NCBI GenBank assembly: GCA_022826665.1 | Contig: JAJDUK010000105.1 | Span: forward strand, 1-64,000 | Length of the DNA stretch: 64,000 nucleotides | Direction of reading: 5' to 3' | Origin: Alphaproteobacteria bacterium | GTDB taxonomy: Bacteria; Pseudomonadota; Alphaproteobacteria; UBA828 | The notes under the pieces: model-generated | The model's input: only the letters and a program-made list of their open reading frames with translations | Databases searched by the model: none | Told to the model about the DNA's origin: nothing | Translations under genes and position numbers: made by a program | Shown: in pieces, positions 35,477-44,630 of the stretch | Numbering within the stretch: position 1 is the first letter of the stretch | Layout of the letters: each line of letters begins with the position of its first letter

Positions 35477-37102
35477 TCAGCCGCGCAGCGACTCATATTG
35501 CGCGTTGTAGGCGTCGGGATCGACCGTCACGTCGACCAAGACCGGCCCGTCGTGCGCGAAGGCCTCCGTCAGCGCCGGCGTCAGCGGCTCGGTGGCGCCC
35601 ACGCGCCAACCACGGCAGCCAAGACCCTCCGCGACTTGGGCGTGGTCCATATCGCCGAAGCGCACGCCTCGGCTCTCCCGCTGCTGCCGTTGTTGCTTGA
35701 TGTCGATAAGGGAGAGCGCGGAATCGTTGAACACCACGACTGCGATCCAGCAACCGAGGCGGGCGGCCGTCGCGAGCTCCGCAAGGCACATGTGCAGGCC
35801 GCCGTCGCCGGTCATGGCGATTACCGGCCGCGTCGGCTCCTCCAGCGCAGACGCGATCGCAGCAGGCAGGGCAAAGCCCATGGTGGAAAGGCCGTTCGAC
35901 TTCAGTACGTCGTTGGGCTCGTCGGCCTGCCAGAGTCCCATGGCCGAGAACATGTGCGCGCCGGAGTCGACGGTGAGTCGTGCCCGCGCAGGTGCTGCGT
36001 GGCGCACCGCGCTCACCACATCCTCGGCCGTGCGCTGGCCCAGGCCGGTCATCGCGAAGCCGGCGCGAAGCCGGCTGCGCAGCGCGGCAATCTCAAGCTC
36101 CGACCAGCCCGCCGGCAGCGCGCCTTCCATGAGCGCCACGGCGGAGCGGTCGAGGGCACCGGTCAGCACCGCCGCCGGTGTCGCCGGATAGTCGTAGCCG
36201 TCGTGGGCCGCCAGCGCGAGGATCGGCCCCTCGAAGCGCCACGGGCCGGGCAGCAGCTCCACCGGATCGAGGCCAAAGAATATGAGCAGGTCGGCTTTGT
36301 CGAGGCAGCGCGCGTCGGCCGAAGCGCCGGTGAAGCACCCGACCACCAGTGGGTCGGCGTCCGCGACCGCGCCCTTGGCCTTGTAGGTGGTCATCACCGG
36401 GCAGCCGAGCGACTGCACCAGCACCCTGAGCGCCGCGCTCGCCGCGCGGCCGCGCGCCTCCATGCCGGCGACGATGAGCGGGCGCTGAGCCTGGGCAAGC
36501 AACCCCCGCGCCTCGGCCAGCGCGATCAGGTCGAAGTCCTTGGCGGCTTTCGTCGCCGTGCTCCGTTTCCTGACGGCAAGCGCGGCGGTGCCCGTGGCGG
36601 GCGCAGTGGCCGCTGCCGACGTGAGGTCGAGTTGCACCGGCCCCGCCGGATGGGCCATGGCCGTGTCGAGCAGCGAGGCGACCTCGCCCGGCCCTTCGCC
36701 CGGCTCGGGCCTGGCATAGCCCTTGACCAGGGGCGCGAAGAGAGCGCGCTGGTCGAAGCGCTGGTGCAGCGCGTGGTGGCCCGGCGCCGCCTCCGCCAGC
36801 GCATCGGTGACGAGCAGCACGGGCGCACGCTCCAGCGCGGCGTAGGCGATGCCGTTGACCGCGCTCGCCGCACCCGGTCCCACGCCGGTCACCACCACGC
36901 CAGGCGCGCCGCCGAGCTCTGCGGTGACCGCCGCCATCAGGGTGGCGGAGGTCTCGCCGTGGGTGAGCACGAAGTCGATACCTTCCGCCGCGAACGCGTC
37001 GATGACATCAAGGCTGCTGGCCCCGCCCGGCACGCCGAAGGCGCGGCGCACGCCGCGCTCCCGGCACGCTACCGCGAGTCCCTGGGCGAGCGTTTCAGCC
37101 AT
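35477..37102 (-). CDS. ThDP-dependent enzyme, acetolactate-synthase-like
   Basis: A 541-residue thiamine-diphosphate enzyme with the three usual domains. The catalytic Glu lies in THGETSATLMA (E50), and the Mg/ThDP motif is GDGGLHMCLAEL near 432 followed by FND. The middle domain (about 190-320) is rather short and lacks an evident FAD-binding signature. Relatives include acetolactate synthases, sulfoacetaldehyde acetyltransferases and oxalyl-CoA-type lyases; none can be assigned here. It lies 33 bases after the alcohol dehydrogenase stop in the same transcription direction. Confidence 0.78.
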   Translation of the reverse strand: MAETLAQGLAVACRERGVRRAFGVPGGASSLDVIDAFAAEGIDFVLTHGETSATLMAAVTAELGGAPGVVVTGVGPGAASAVNGIAYAALERAPVLLVTDALAEAAPGHHALHQRFDQRALFAPLVKGYARPEPGEGPGEVASLLDTAMAHPAGPVQLDLTSAAATAPATGTAALAVRKRSTATKAAKDFDLIALAEARGLLAQAQRPLIVAGMEARGRAASAALRVLVQSLGCPVMTTYKAKGAVADADPLVVGCFTGASADARCLDKADLLIFFGLDPVELLPGPWRFEGPILALAAHDGYDYPATPAAVLTGALDRSAVALMEGALPAGWSELEIAALRSRLRAGFAMTGLGQRTAEDVVSAVRHAAPARARLTVDSGAHMFSAMGLWQADEPNDVLKSNGLSTMGFALPAAIASALEEPTRPVIAMTGDGGLHMCLAELATAARLGCWIAVVVFNDSALSLIDIKQQRQQRESRGVRFGDMDHAQVAEGLGCRGWRVGATEPLTPALTEAFAHDGPVLVDVTVDPDAYNAQYESLRG

Positions 37103-37135
37103 GCGGACCGCCGCGTTAGCCTCCGGGCCGCGCCG

Positions 37136-38179
37136 CTACGGGATCAGCACCGCGCGACCCTTGACCGTCCCGGCATGGAGATCGTGTAGCGCCTGGTTGG
37201 CATCGGCGAGCGCGTATTCGCGGGTGGCGAGCGTCACCAGCCCCCGGTCGGCGAGCGCCATCAGCTCCACCAGCTCGGCATAGGTGCCCACCAGATTGCC
37301 GACGATGGTCTTCTCCGAGACGATCATGTCGATCGCCGGGATCTGGACGCGCCCGCCGTAGCCGACGATGTAGTAGAAGCCGTCGTTGCGGGTCATGGCG
37401 AGACCCTTGTCGATGGCATCGCCTTCGCCCACGAAGTCGATCACCGCCTCCGCGCCGTGCCCGCCAGTAAGCGAGAGCACCTCATCGACCGCGCCGTCAC
37501 CCCCGCGCACCACGTGGTGAGCACCGCATTCCCTGGCGAGGCCGAGCGCCAAGTCGGAATAGTCGATCACGATAATCTCGGCGGCGCACAGCGCCGCGAG
37601 CGACTGGATGCCGATATGGCCGAGCCCGCCGGCGCCGATGATCACGGCGTACTCGCCCGGCACCAGGTGAGCTGCGGCCTTCTTGGCGACGCGGTAGGCG
37701 GTCAACCCCGCGTCGGTGTAAGGCGCCACGTCCTTGGGCGCGAGGCTCTGGGGCAGCTTGATCAGCGCCCGCTCCCCGGTGTGCAGGTAGTCGGCATAGC
37801 CGCCGGCCGCGTTGATGCCGGGGAAGCTGCTCTCGCCCGCGTGCATGTCGTTGCCGCGCCGGCAGGCGAGGCAGTGGCCGCTGGTCACCAGCGGGTGGCA
37901 GATCACCGGGTCGCCGACCTCGACGCTCTCCACGCCGCTACCTACCGCCTCCACCCAGCCGGCGTTCTCGTGGCCCATAATGTGGGGGAAGGCGACATCC
38001 ACATGCCCCTTCCACACGCCCTCGATGATGTGGAGATCGGTGCGGCAGACGCCAGCACCGCCGATACGGACGATCACGTCCGTGGGCTTCTCGATCGTGG
38101 GATCGTCCACCTCCTCGTAGGTCACGAATTCGGGGCTGGTGAGAGCCTCGTCGTAGCCGTGGAGCGTCGCTGCCTTCAT
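37136..38179 (-). CDS. NAD(P)-dependent zinc alcohol dehydrogenase with a degraded structural zinc site
   Basis: A 347-residue MDR alcohol dehydrogenase. Catalytic zinc ligands are C44 in GVCRTDLH and H68-E69 in MGHENAGW, with a Rossmann motif GAGGLGHIG near 183. In the structural zinc lobe, SGHCLACRRGNDMHA stands where related enzymes have four Cys; the first and last are Ser and Ala, so only two remain and structural zinc is probably lost. A strong GGAGGACCCC precedes the ATG. It sits between a CUT1 importer operon and a ThDP enzyme gene, and likely oxidises an alcohol derived from the imported substrate. Confidence 0.85.
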   Translation of the reverse strand: MKAATLHGYDEALTSPEFVTYEEVDDPTIEKPTDVIVRIGGAGVCRTDLHIIEGVWKGHVDVAFPHIMGHENAGWVEAVGSGVESVEVGDPVICHPLVTSGHCLACRRGNDMHAGESSFPGINAAGGYADYLHTGERALIKLPQSLAPKDVAPYTDAGLTAYRVAKKAAAHLVPGEYAVIIGAGGLGHIGIQSLAALCAAEIIVIDYSDLALGLARECGAHHVVRGGDGAVDEVLSLTGGHGAEAVIDFVGEGDAIDKGLAMTRNDGFYYIVGYGGRVQIPAIDMIVSEKTIVGNLVGTYAELVELMALADRGLVTLATREYALADANQALHDLHAGTVKGRAVLIP

Positions 38180-38199
38180 GGGGTCCTCCGGTGATTGGT

Positions 38200-39255
<1,056 letters not shown>

Positions 39256-39259
39256 GGGC

Positions 39260-40168
39260 CTACTCCCGGATCACGCCGGCGAGCGTGCCGCGCGCCAGGT
39301 AGCGCTCCAGCACGAACGCGATGATGACCAGCGGCAGCACCGAGACCAGCGCGGACGCGCTCAGACTCCACCACGGCACCTTGTTGGAGTTGAGGATTAC
39401 GATGGTGGGCGGCAGCAGCTGCACCTTGGCGAAGGTGAGCGTGAGCGCGAAGAAGAAGTCGCTCCACGAGAAGATGATGCAGAGCAGCGTCGCCACCACC
39501 ATGCCCGGCGCGCAGTTGGGCAGGATGATCCGGTAGAACGCCTGGATCGGGTTGCAGCCGTCGATCAGCGCCGCCTCGTCCAGCTCGATGGGCACGGTGT
39601 TGAAGAAATCCACCATCACCCAGACCACGATGGGCAGCAGCATCGCCACGTAAACCAGGATCAGCCCGAGGTGGGTGTCGAGCAGGCCGGTGAAGCGCAG
39701 CAGCAGGAAGTAGGGGATCGCGAGCACCGCCGGCGGCATGATGCGCTGGGAGATGAAGAAGAAGGTGATGTCGTTGTTGCCCAAGGGGCCTGCGCGGAAG
39801 GTGAAGCGCGAGAGCCCGTAGGCCGCGAGCGTGCCGAGGAAGAGTGCGATCGAGGTCGAGATCAGGCTCACCACCAGGCTCGAGAGATACGGCCCCTGCA
39901 TGCTGATGCCGCCCGAGCTGGTATCGCGGAAGAGCGCGGTCCAGCCGTCCACGGTCGGCTCGTATTCGAGGAAGGGGATGTAGGTCGCGCCGCCGACCAC
40001 GCCGGGGTCGCTCTTGAACGAGGTGGACAGCGCCCAGAGGAAGGGGGCCACCACGAAGATCGCCCAGGCGATCAGCGCGGCGTACTTGAGCACGCGGTAG
40101 AGGTCCGCCTTGAACCCGCTCATGGCGATGCCGCGCACGCGCTCCCGCGCTGGCTCGTGCGCGCTCAT
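39260..40168 (-). CDS. ABC importer permease, MalG type
   Basis: A 302-residue inner-membrane permease. The EAA loop reads EAALIDGCNPIQAFYRIILP near 208-227, followed by FSWSDFFFALTL. A polar N-terminal extension of about 22 residues precedes the first membrane segment. The ATG at 40168 overlaps the stop of the MalF-type gene as ATGA; an internal Met 15 residues later is possible. The open frame beyond 40168 is only shadow of the neighbour. Confidence 0.87.
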   Translation of the reverse strand: MSAHEPARERVRGIAMSGFKADLYRVLKYAALIAWAIFVVAPFLWALSTSFKSDPGVVGGATYIPFLEYEPTVDGWTALFRDTSSGGISMQGPYLSSLVVSLISTSIALFLGTLAAYGLSRFTFRAGPLGNNDITFFFISQRIMPPAVLAIPYFLLLRFTGLLDTHLGLILVYVAMLLPIVVWVMVDFFNTVPIELDEAALIDGCNPIQAFYRIILPNCAPGMVVATLLCIIFSWSDFFFALTLTFAKVQLLPPTIVILNSNKVPWWSLSASALVSVLPLVIIAFVLERYLARGTLAGVIRE

Positions 40169-41049
40169 ACCCGCACCGGCCCCTGCCGCCCGATCATGAG
40201 CCGGCTCAGGCTGCGGGCGAAGACGGTGAGCGCGATGATCATGATCGCGAGATAGATGATCGAGAGCGAGGCGGTGTAGCCGATCTGAAATTCGCGCAGG
40301 CCCCTGATATAGAGGAGATAGCTCGTGGTTTCCGTGGACGAGCCGGGGCCGCCGGAGGTGAGCGCGTAGATCGTCTCCATCAGCTTGGAGGATTCGATCA
40401 GGCGGATGATCAGCGCGCCCAGCGTGATCGGCGCCATCAGCGGGAAGGTGACGTGGACGAAGGTCCGGATCGGCCCGGCGCCGTCGATCTGGGCCGCCTC
40501 GTAGGGCTCGCGCGGCAGCGACATGAGCCCCGCCAGCAGCAGGATGAACATGAAGGAGGTCCACTGCCAGACGTCGATGATGACCACCGCGGCGAAGGCG
40601 GGGCCGGACTTGCTCAGCCACGGCACACCTGGGATGCCGAACCAGCTCAGCACGTCGTTCAGCGGCCCCAGGGTCTCGTGAAAGATCGTGCGCCAGACCA
40701 CCGCCATCACCACCGGGGTCACGCACATCGGCACGATGAAGAGCACGCGGAAGAAGCGACCGGCGCGCACGTCCTTCCACAGCATGAGCGCCAGCGCGAA
40801 GCCCAGCAGGTATTCGAAGACGACGCAGAAGAGCACCATCAGGTAGAGGGTGCCCATGGAATCCCAGAAGCGCCCGTCGGTGATGGCGCGGGCGTAGTTG
40901 TCCCAGCCGATGTAGTCGAGCTCGGGGAAGTTCACGTCCCAGCCGGAGAGGCTGAGGCGCACGGTGTAGATCAGCGGAAAGATGATGATCGCGACCAGCG
41001 CGAGCAGCGCCGGAAGCAGAAAGATGTGCTTGTAGCGCGAGTCCAGCAT
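40165..41049 (-). CDS. ABC importer permease, MalF type
   Basis: A 294-residue inner-membrane permease with six hydrophobic segments. The EAA loop reads EAAQIDGAGPIRTFVHVTFP near 184-203. The sequence MLDSRYKHIFLLPALLAL at the N-terminus is typical of polyol/sugar CUT1 systems. It is separated from the binding-protein gene by 82 bases that hold a perfect stem-loop and overlaps the second permease gene by four bases. Confidence 0.87.
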   Translation of the reverse strand: MLDSRYKHIFLLPALLALVAIIIFPLIYTVRLSLSGWDVNFPELDYIGWDNYARAITDGRFWDSMGTLYLMVLFCVVFEYLLGFALALMLWKDVRAGRFFRVLFIVPMCVTPVVMAVVWRTIFHETLGPLNDVLSWFGIPGVPWLSKSGPAFAAVVIIDVWQWTSFMFILLLAGLMSLPREPYEAAQIDGAGPIRTFVHVTFPLMAPITLGALIIRLIESSKLMETIYALTSGGPGSSTETTSYLLYIRGLREFQIGYTASLSIIYLAIMIIALTVFARSLSRLMIGRQGPVRV

Positions 41050-41064
41050 GGCCGTGCGAAGAAC

Positions 41065-41090
41065 GACCGGCGGGCCTCAGCCCGCCGGTC
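41065..41090 (-). other. Intercistronic stem-loop after the second CUT1 binding-protein gene
   Basis: GACCGGCGGG (41065-41074) and CCCGCCGGTC (41081-41090) form a perfect 10-bp stem with loop CCTCAG. It lies 42 bases after the binding-protein stop and 16 bases before the permease start. Same placement as the stem-loops at 4795-4825 and 13799-13840; a role in differential expression is inferred. Confidence 0.6.
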
Positions 41091-41131
41091 TCTTCAAGCG
41101 AGGTCTAACGCTATTCCGGATTCCGCCGGTC

Positions 41132-42700
41132 CTATTGGACCTGATCCAGCGAGACGTTGTCCTCGAGCGCGACCACGTTCTTGTATGCCTCGCGGATCGC
41201 GTCGACGCCGATCCGGTCGGCGATGCGGGTCCACTCCTCGGCGACCTCGTCGAGCGCGGCCTGGGCCGTCATCTCGCCCGCCATCGCCTTGGCGACGCCC
41301 GCCATCATGGCGGTGTAGAACTGGTTGACGCCGGGCACACGCAGGTCGAAGACCCGGTTGGTGCTCGTGTCCATGCCCCGCAGCATGTCGGTGAAGCTCA
41401 CCGCCACCGCGCGATCCCAGCCGGCTTCCTGCTCCCAGTAGTCGGGATCCATGTGGCTGGTGCGGAAGGGATTGACGCCGAAGCGGCCGATCAGCAGGTC
41501 GTGGTTGGTGTTGGCGTAGTTCGAGAAGAAGCAGAACCAGTCGAACGCCATCTCCTGCTCTTCGCTGTACCTGGAGACGCCGGCGCCCCAGCCCCAAGTC
41601 ACGTAAGGCGCGACCGAGGGGGTCTCGAACTCGTCCCACTGGCCGCTGACCCGGTTCCATACCTTGTGCGAGCCCATGGAGGGGCCGTACTGGGTGCCGA
41701 CGCGAATCTTGTTGCGGATCGGCGAATCCGGTTGCATCGCCTGGATGAAGGCATCGTCCCAGGTGACACTCATCAGCGACTCACCGCCGCCCCAGGAGAA
41801 GATCTCGTCGCCGATGCCGAAGTTGATCCCGCCGGGCGGCATGTAGCGGAGCGCGTCCATCCACATCTCCAGCCCCTTGACGAAGCCCGGATTGTTGACC
41901 TGCGGGGTCATGGTCTCGAGATCGAACCAGAAGCCGCCGGTCACGTTCGGGTTCTTGGCGTAGGAGGCGACGCGGGTGATGAAGTTGGCGAAGGCCACGT
42001 CGTCGCGCTTGACGATCTCGGTCGAGCCGTACTCCAGCTCGCCGTCGCCGTCCCAGTCCCAGCCGCTGAAGAAGGTGGCGACCTCGGCGTATTCCTCCCA
42101 GGTCGTCGGGATGGCGAGATCGCGGCCGTACTCGGCCTTGAACTTGGCCTGGTTATCCGCGTCCTCGAACGGCGGCAGGATGTACTTGAAGTAGTTCCGG
42201 TCGCCGTCGAAGGTGTACTGCAGGCGCTCGCCGTTCCAGCTGGCGACACCCTGATAGGCGGGCGTGATGTCCTTCATCTCGTCGGTGTCGAGATACTTCT
42301 GGGGCACAGCCGCCAGGTGAGGCGCCCAGTCGCCGATCCAGTAGGAGCCGCCGTAGACGATGTCATAGACGTGCTGGCCGGTCTGGAACGGGATCATCAC
42401 CTTCTGGTAGAGCTCGCCGAAGGGGGCGTGCACCACGTTGACCGTGCCGCCGGTCAGCTCCTCGAACTGCTTGGAGTGCAGCGCCACCGGCTCGCCCATC
42501 ACGGGCACGGCGTGGGTCAGGATGGTGATCTCGTGCCCGGTGTAGTCCTTCGCGTCGGTGGACGCGTAGGAGCAGATGCCCGGATGGTCTTCCTTGATCC
42601 CGTACTTCGCGACGTAGTCGGTCTCCGCGAAGGCGGGCATCGTCAAGGCCACGCCGACCGTGCCGAGCACGCCGGCCGCCAGAACGGTTCTCGGATGCAT
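41132..42700 (-). CDS. ABC importer periplasmic binding protein, CUT1-like
   Basis: A 522-residue solute-binding protein, about 100 residues longer than the usual family 1 member. The signal peptide ends at AFA near residue 25. The body shows the family 1 fold (EITILTHAVPVMGEP near 57, IVYGGSYWIGDWAPHL near 112), with a loop rich in Asp, Gly and Trp (WDWDGDGELEYG near 211-222) that resembles a calcium-binding DxDxDG motif. The second ATG at 42700 is chosen because AGGGAG lies six bases before it and directly abuts the first ATG at 42706. It starts a four-gene importer operon. Confidence 0.85.
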   Translation of the reverse strand: MHPRTVLAAGVLGTVGVALTMPAFAETDYVAKYGIKEDHPGICSYASTDAKDYTGHEITILTHAVPVMGEPVALHSKQFEELTGGTVNVVHAPFGELYQKVMIPFQTGQHVYDIVYGGSYWIGDWAPHLAAVPQKYLDTDEMKDITPAYQGVASWNGERLQYTFDGDRNYFKYILPPFEDADNQAKFKAEYGRDLAIPTTWEEYAEVATFFSGWDWDGDGELEYGSTEIVKRDDVAFANFITRVASYAKNPNVTGGFWFDLETMTPQVNNPGFVKGLEMWMDALRYMPPGGINFGIGDEIFSWGGGESLMSVTWDDAFIQAMQPDSPIRNKIRVGTQYGPSMGSHKVWNRVSGQWDEFETPSVAPYVTWGWGAGVSRYSEEQEMAFDWFCFFSNYANTNHDLLIGRFGVNPFRTSHMDPDYWEQEAGWDRAVAVSFTDMLRGMDTSTNRVFDLRVPGVNQFYTAMMAGVAKAMAGEMTAQAALDEVAEEWTRIADRIGVDAIREAYKNVVALEDNVSLDQVQ

Positions 42701-42806
42701 TGTCATCTCCCTGAGTGGCTTGCGGAACGCCGCACGGCGCCGTTGCCGCGCCGGCGTCGGCTCACGGCCGGCGAGTATGCGTCATCGCCCGCGGGCCAAG
42801 CAAGGA

Positions 42807-42832
42807 GCGGCCCGGCGCGCGTGCCGGGCCGC
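42807..42832 (-). terminator. Stem-loop after the benzoylformate-decarboxylase-like gene
   Basis: GCGGCCCGGC (42807-42816) and GCCGGGCCGC (42823-42832) form a perfect 10-bp stem with a 6-base loop, 34 bases after the stop of the ThDP enzyme gene. The transcript then reads GCTCCTTGCTTGG, only mildly T-rich. It probably separates the hyuA-hyuB-ThDP unit from the importer operon, whose promoter must lie in 42701-42806. Confidence 0.5.
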
Positions 42833-42865
42833 AGGCCCGGACGGCGCGACTGCTCCGCGCGCGGC

Positions 42866-44530
42866 CTAGATTTTGCCCTCGACCGCGGCCTCGATCAGGT
42901 AGGGGGCGCCCGAGGCGAGGCCGTCCTTCACCGCCTGGGCCAGCTCGTCGGGCTCGGTGACGCGGGTGCCGGCGACGCCCATCCCGGACGCCATCTCGAC
43001 AAATCCCAAAGGGGGGTCGACGAGGTCCATGTGCACGTAGGGGTGGTTGGAGCCCACGCCGAAGCGTTTCCGGTAGATGTCGAGGTTGTGCTTAAGGATG
43101 CGGTACTCGGCGTTGGCGAGGATGACGAAGACGATGGGCAGCCGGTGGTGCGCCGCGGTCCAGAGCGCCTGGATGCTGTACATCGCCGAGCCGTCGCCCG
43201 AGAGGCAGACCATCGGGCGCTCCGGCATCGCGAGATTGACGCCCAGCGCGCCGGCGATCCCCTGGCCGATGCCGCCGCCGCGGCCGCAGAAGTAGTCGCC
43301 GTGGCCGCCGAAGTTGAAGATCTTGGGGATATCGGGGCTGCCGGTGATCGCCTCCTCGACGATCACCACGTCCTCCGGCACCGCCGCCGCCAGCGCCTCC
43401 AGCATGATCGGCACCGGCATGGGCCGCCGCTCGCGCATGGCGTCGAGGCGGGTAAGCCTGTCCCCCCGCTCCTTCTCGGCGAAGGCGGCCAGCACCCGGT
43501 TCCGCTCCTCGGCCTCGGTGGCGTAAGCCTCCGAGCGCTCCGCCTCCACCTGGGCGCTGAGCGCCTCCAGCGCGGGCTTGAGCCCCGCGATCAGGCCCGC
43601 ATCGAGCCCGTGGTTGCGGGCGAGCCGCTCGGTCGACTCTTCGATGTGCAGCACCTTGGCACCGGGCGGGAACGGCCCGCTGGGCGCGTACCATACTTCC
43701 TCGAAGAAGGGGCCGCCCACCATGAGCACCGCGTCCGCCCCGCCGAAGGTCTTCGCGATGGTGGCGGGGTCGGTGGGGATGCGGCCGCGGTAGTTGGGGT
43801 GCATGTTGGGCACCGGCTGGTGCTGGTGGATCAGCTCGGTCCAGATGCCGGCGCCGGTCGCCTCGGCGAGCGCAACCAGCGCCTCGCCCGCGCCCGTGCG
43901 CGCGACATCGTCGCCGATCGCGATGGCCGGCTCGCTCGCGGCCAGCAGGAGCCGGGCCATGGCGGCGACGCCGTCCGGGTCCGGCGGGGGCGCGCGCCAG
44001 AGCGGGCCGGCGGCACGGGCCTCGACCTCGGTCTGCTGCTCCATCACGTTGATCGGCAGCGCGACGAAGACCGGGCCGCAGGGCGCATCGTGCGCGATCT
44101 TGAAGGCGCGCCGCACGATCGGCGCGATCTCGTCCGCGCTCTCGGCCTGCACGCTCCACTTCACCACCGGCGCCGCCATGGCCACCAGGTCGTGGCCGAG
44201 GATGGGATCGCGCAGGCGCAGCCGCGTGTCCTGCTGGCCGGCGGTCACCACCATGGGCGAGTTGGTGCGGAGCGCGCCGAAGATCATGCCGATTGCGTTG
44301 CCGAGGCCGGGCGCCACGTGGAGGTTCACCACGCCGGCGCGGCCGCAGGCCTGGGCGTAGTAGCTCGCGGCCCCGATGGCGACGCCCTCGTGCAGCGCCA
44401 GCACGTACTCGATGCCCTGATAGCGCGCGAGGCTGTCGATCAGCGGGCTCTCGGTGGTGCCGGGGTTGCCGAACATGTGCTCGACCCCGTGCGCCAGCAG
44501 GCTCTCCATGAAGACGTCGCGCCCGTACAT
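42866..44530 (-). CDS. ThDP-dependent decarboxylase, benzoylformate-decarboxylase-like
   Basis: A 554-residue thiamine-diphosphate enzyme. FGNPGTTESP near 20-29, the catalytic Glu in LALHEGV (E47) and NLHVAPGLGNAIG near 68-80 line up with benzoylformate decarboxylase, including its active-site His70. The second active-site His of that enzyme (His281) is not evident; the matching segment reads FFEEVWYAPSG. The ThDP motif is SGDGSAMYSIQAL near 440 followed by NAEY. So it is a decarboxylase or carboligase of this class with a different substrate pocket. The ATG at 44530 starts the homology; it follows hyuB by 100 bases. Confidence 0.8.
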   Translation of the reverse strand: MYGRDVFMESLLAHGVEHMFGNPGTTESPLIDSLARYQGIEYVLALHEGVAIGAASYYAQACGRAGVVNLHVAPGLGNAIGMIFGALRTNSPMVVTAGQQDTRLRLRDPILGHDLVAMAAPVVKWSVQAESADEIAPIVRRAFKIAHDAPCGPVFVALPINVMEQQTEVEARAAGPLWRAPPPDPDGVAAMARLLLAASEPAIAIGDDVARTGAGEALVALAEATGAGIWTELIHQHQPVPNMHPNYRGRIPTDPATIAKTFGGADAVLMVGGPFFEEVWYAPSGPFPPGAKVLHIEESTERLARNHGLDAGLIAGLKPALEALSAQVEAERSEAYATEAEERNRVLAAFAEKERGDRLTRLDAMRERRPMPVPIMLEALAAAVPEDVVIVEEAITGSPDIPKIFNFGGHGDYFCGRGGGIGQGIAGALGVNLAMPERPMVCLSGDGSAMYSIQALWTAAHHRLPIVFVILANAEYRILKHNLDIYRKRFGVGSNHPYVHMDLVDPPLGFVEMASGMGVAGTRVTEPDELAQAVKDGLASGAPYLIEAAVEGKI

Positions 44531-44630
44531 GTCTCTCGTCCGTTGCTGGGAAACCGCCCGCTGCGGCCGGAGCCGCTCAGGCGCGCATCCTGCCAGAAAG
44601 CGCGCCGCCCGGCACCCCGCCTCGCCGCGC

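Noticed and set aside
33788-37189. A plus-strand open frame of 1133 codons
   Set aside because: It lies opposite the LarA-like, NTF2-like and ThDP genes, which have clear motifs; the translated residues are arginine-, alanine- and histidine-rich with no family motif, as expected from the codon bias of GC-rich genes.
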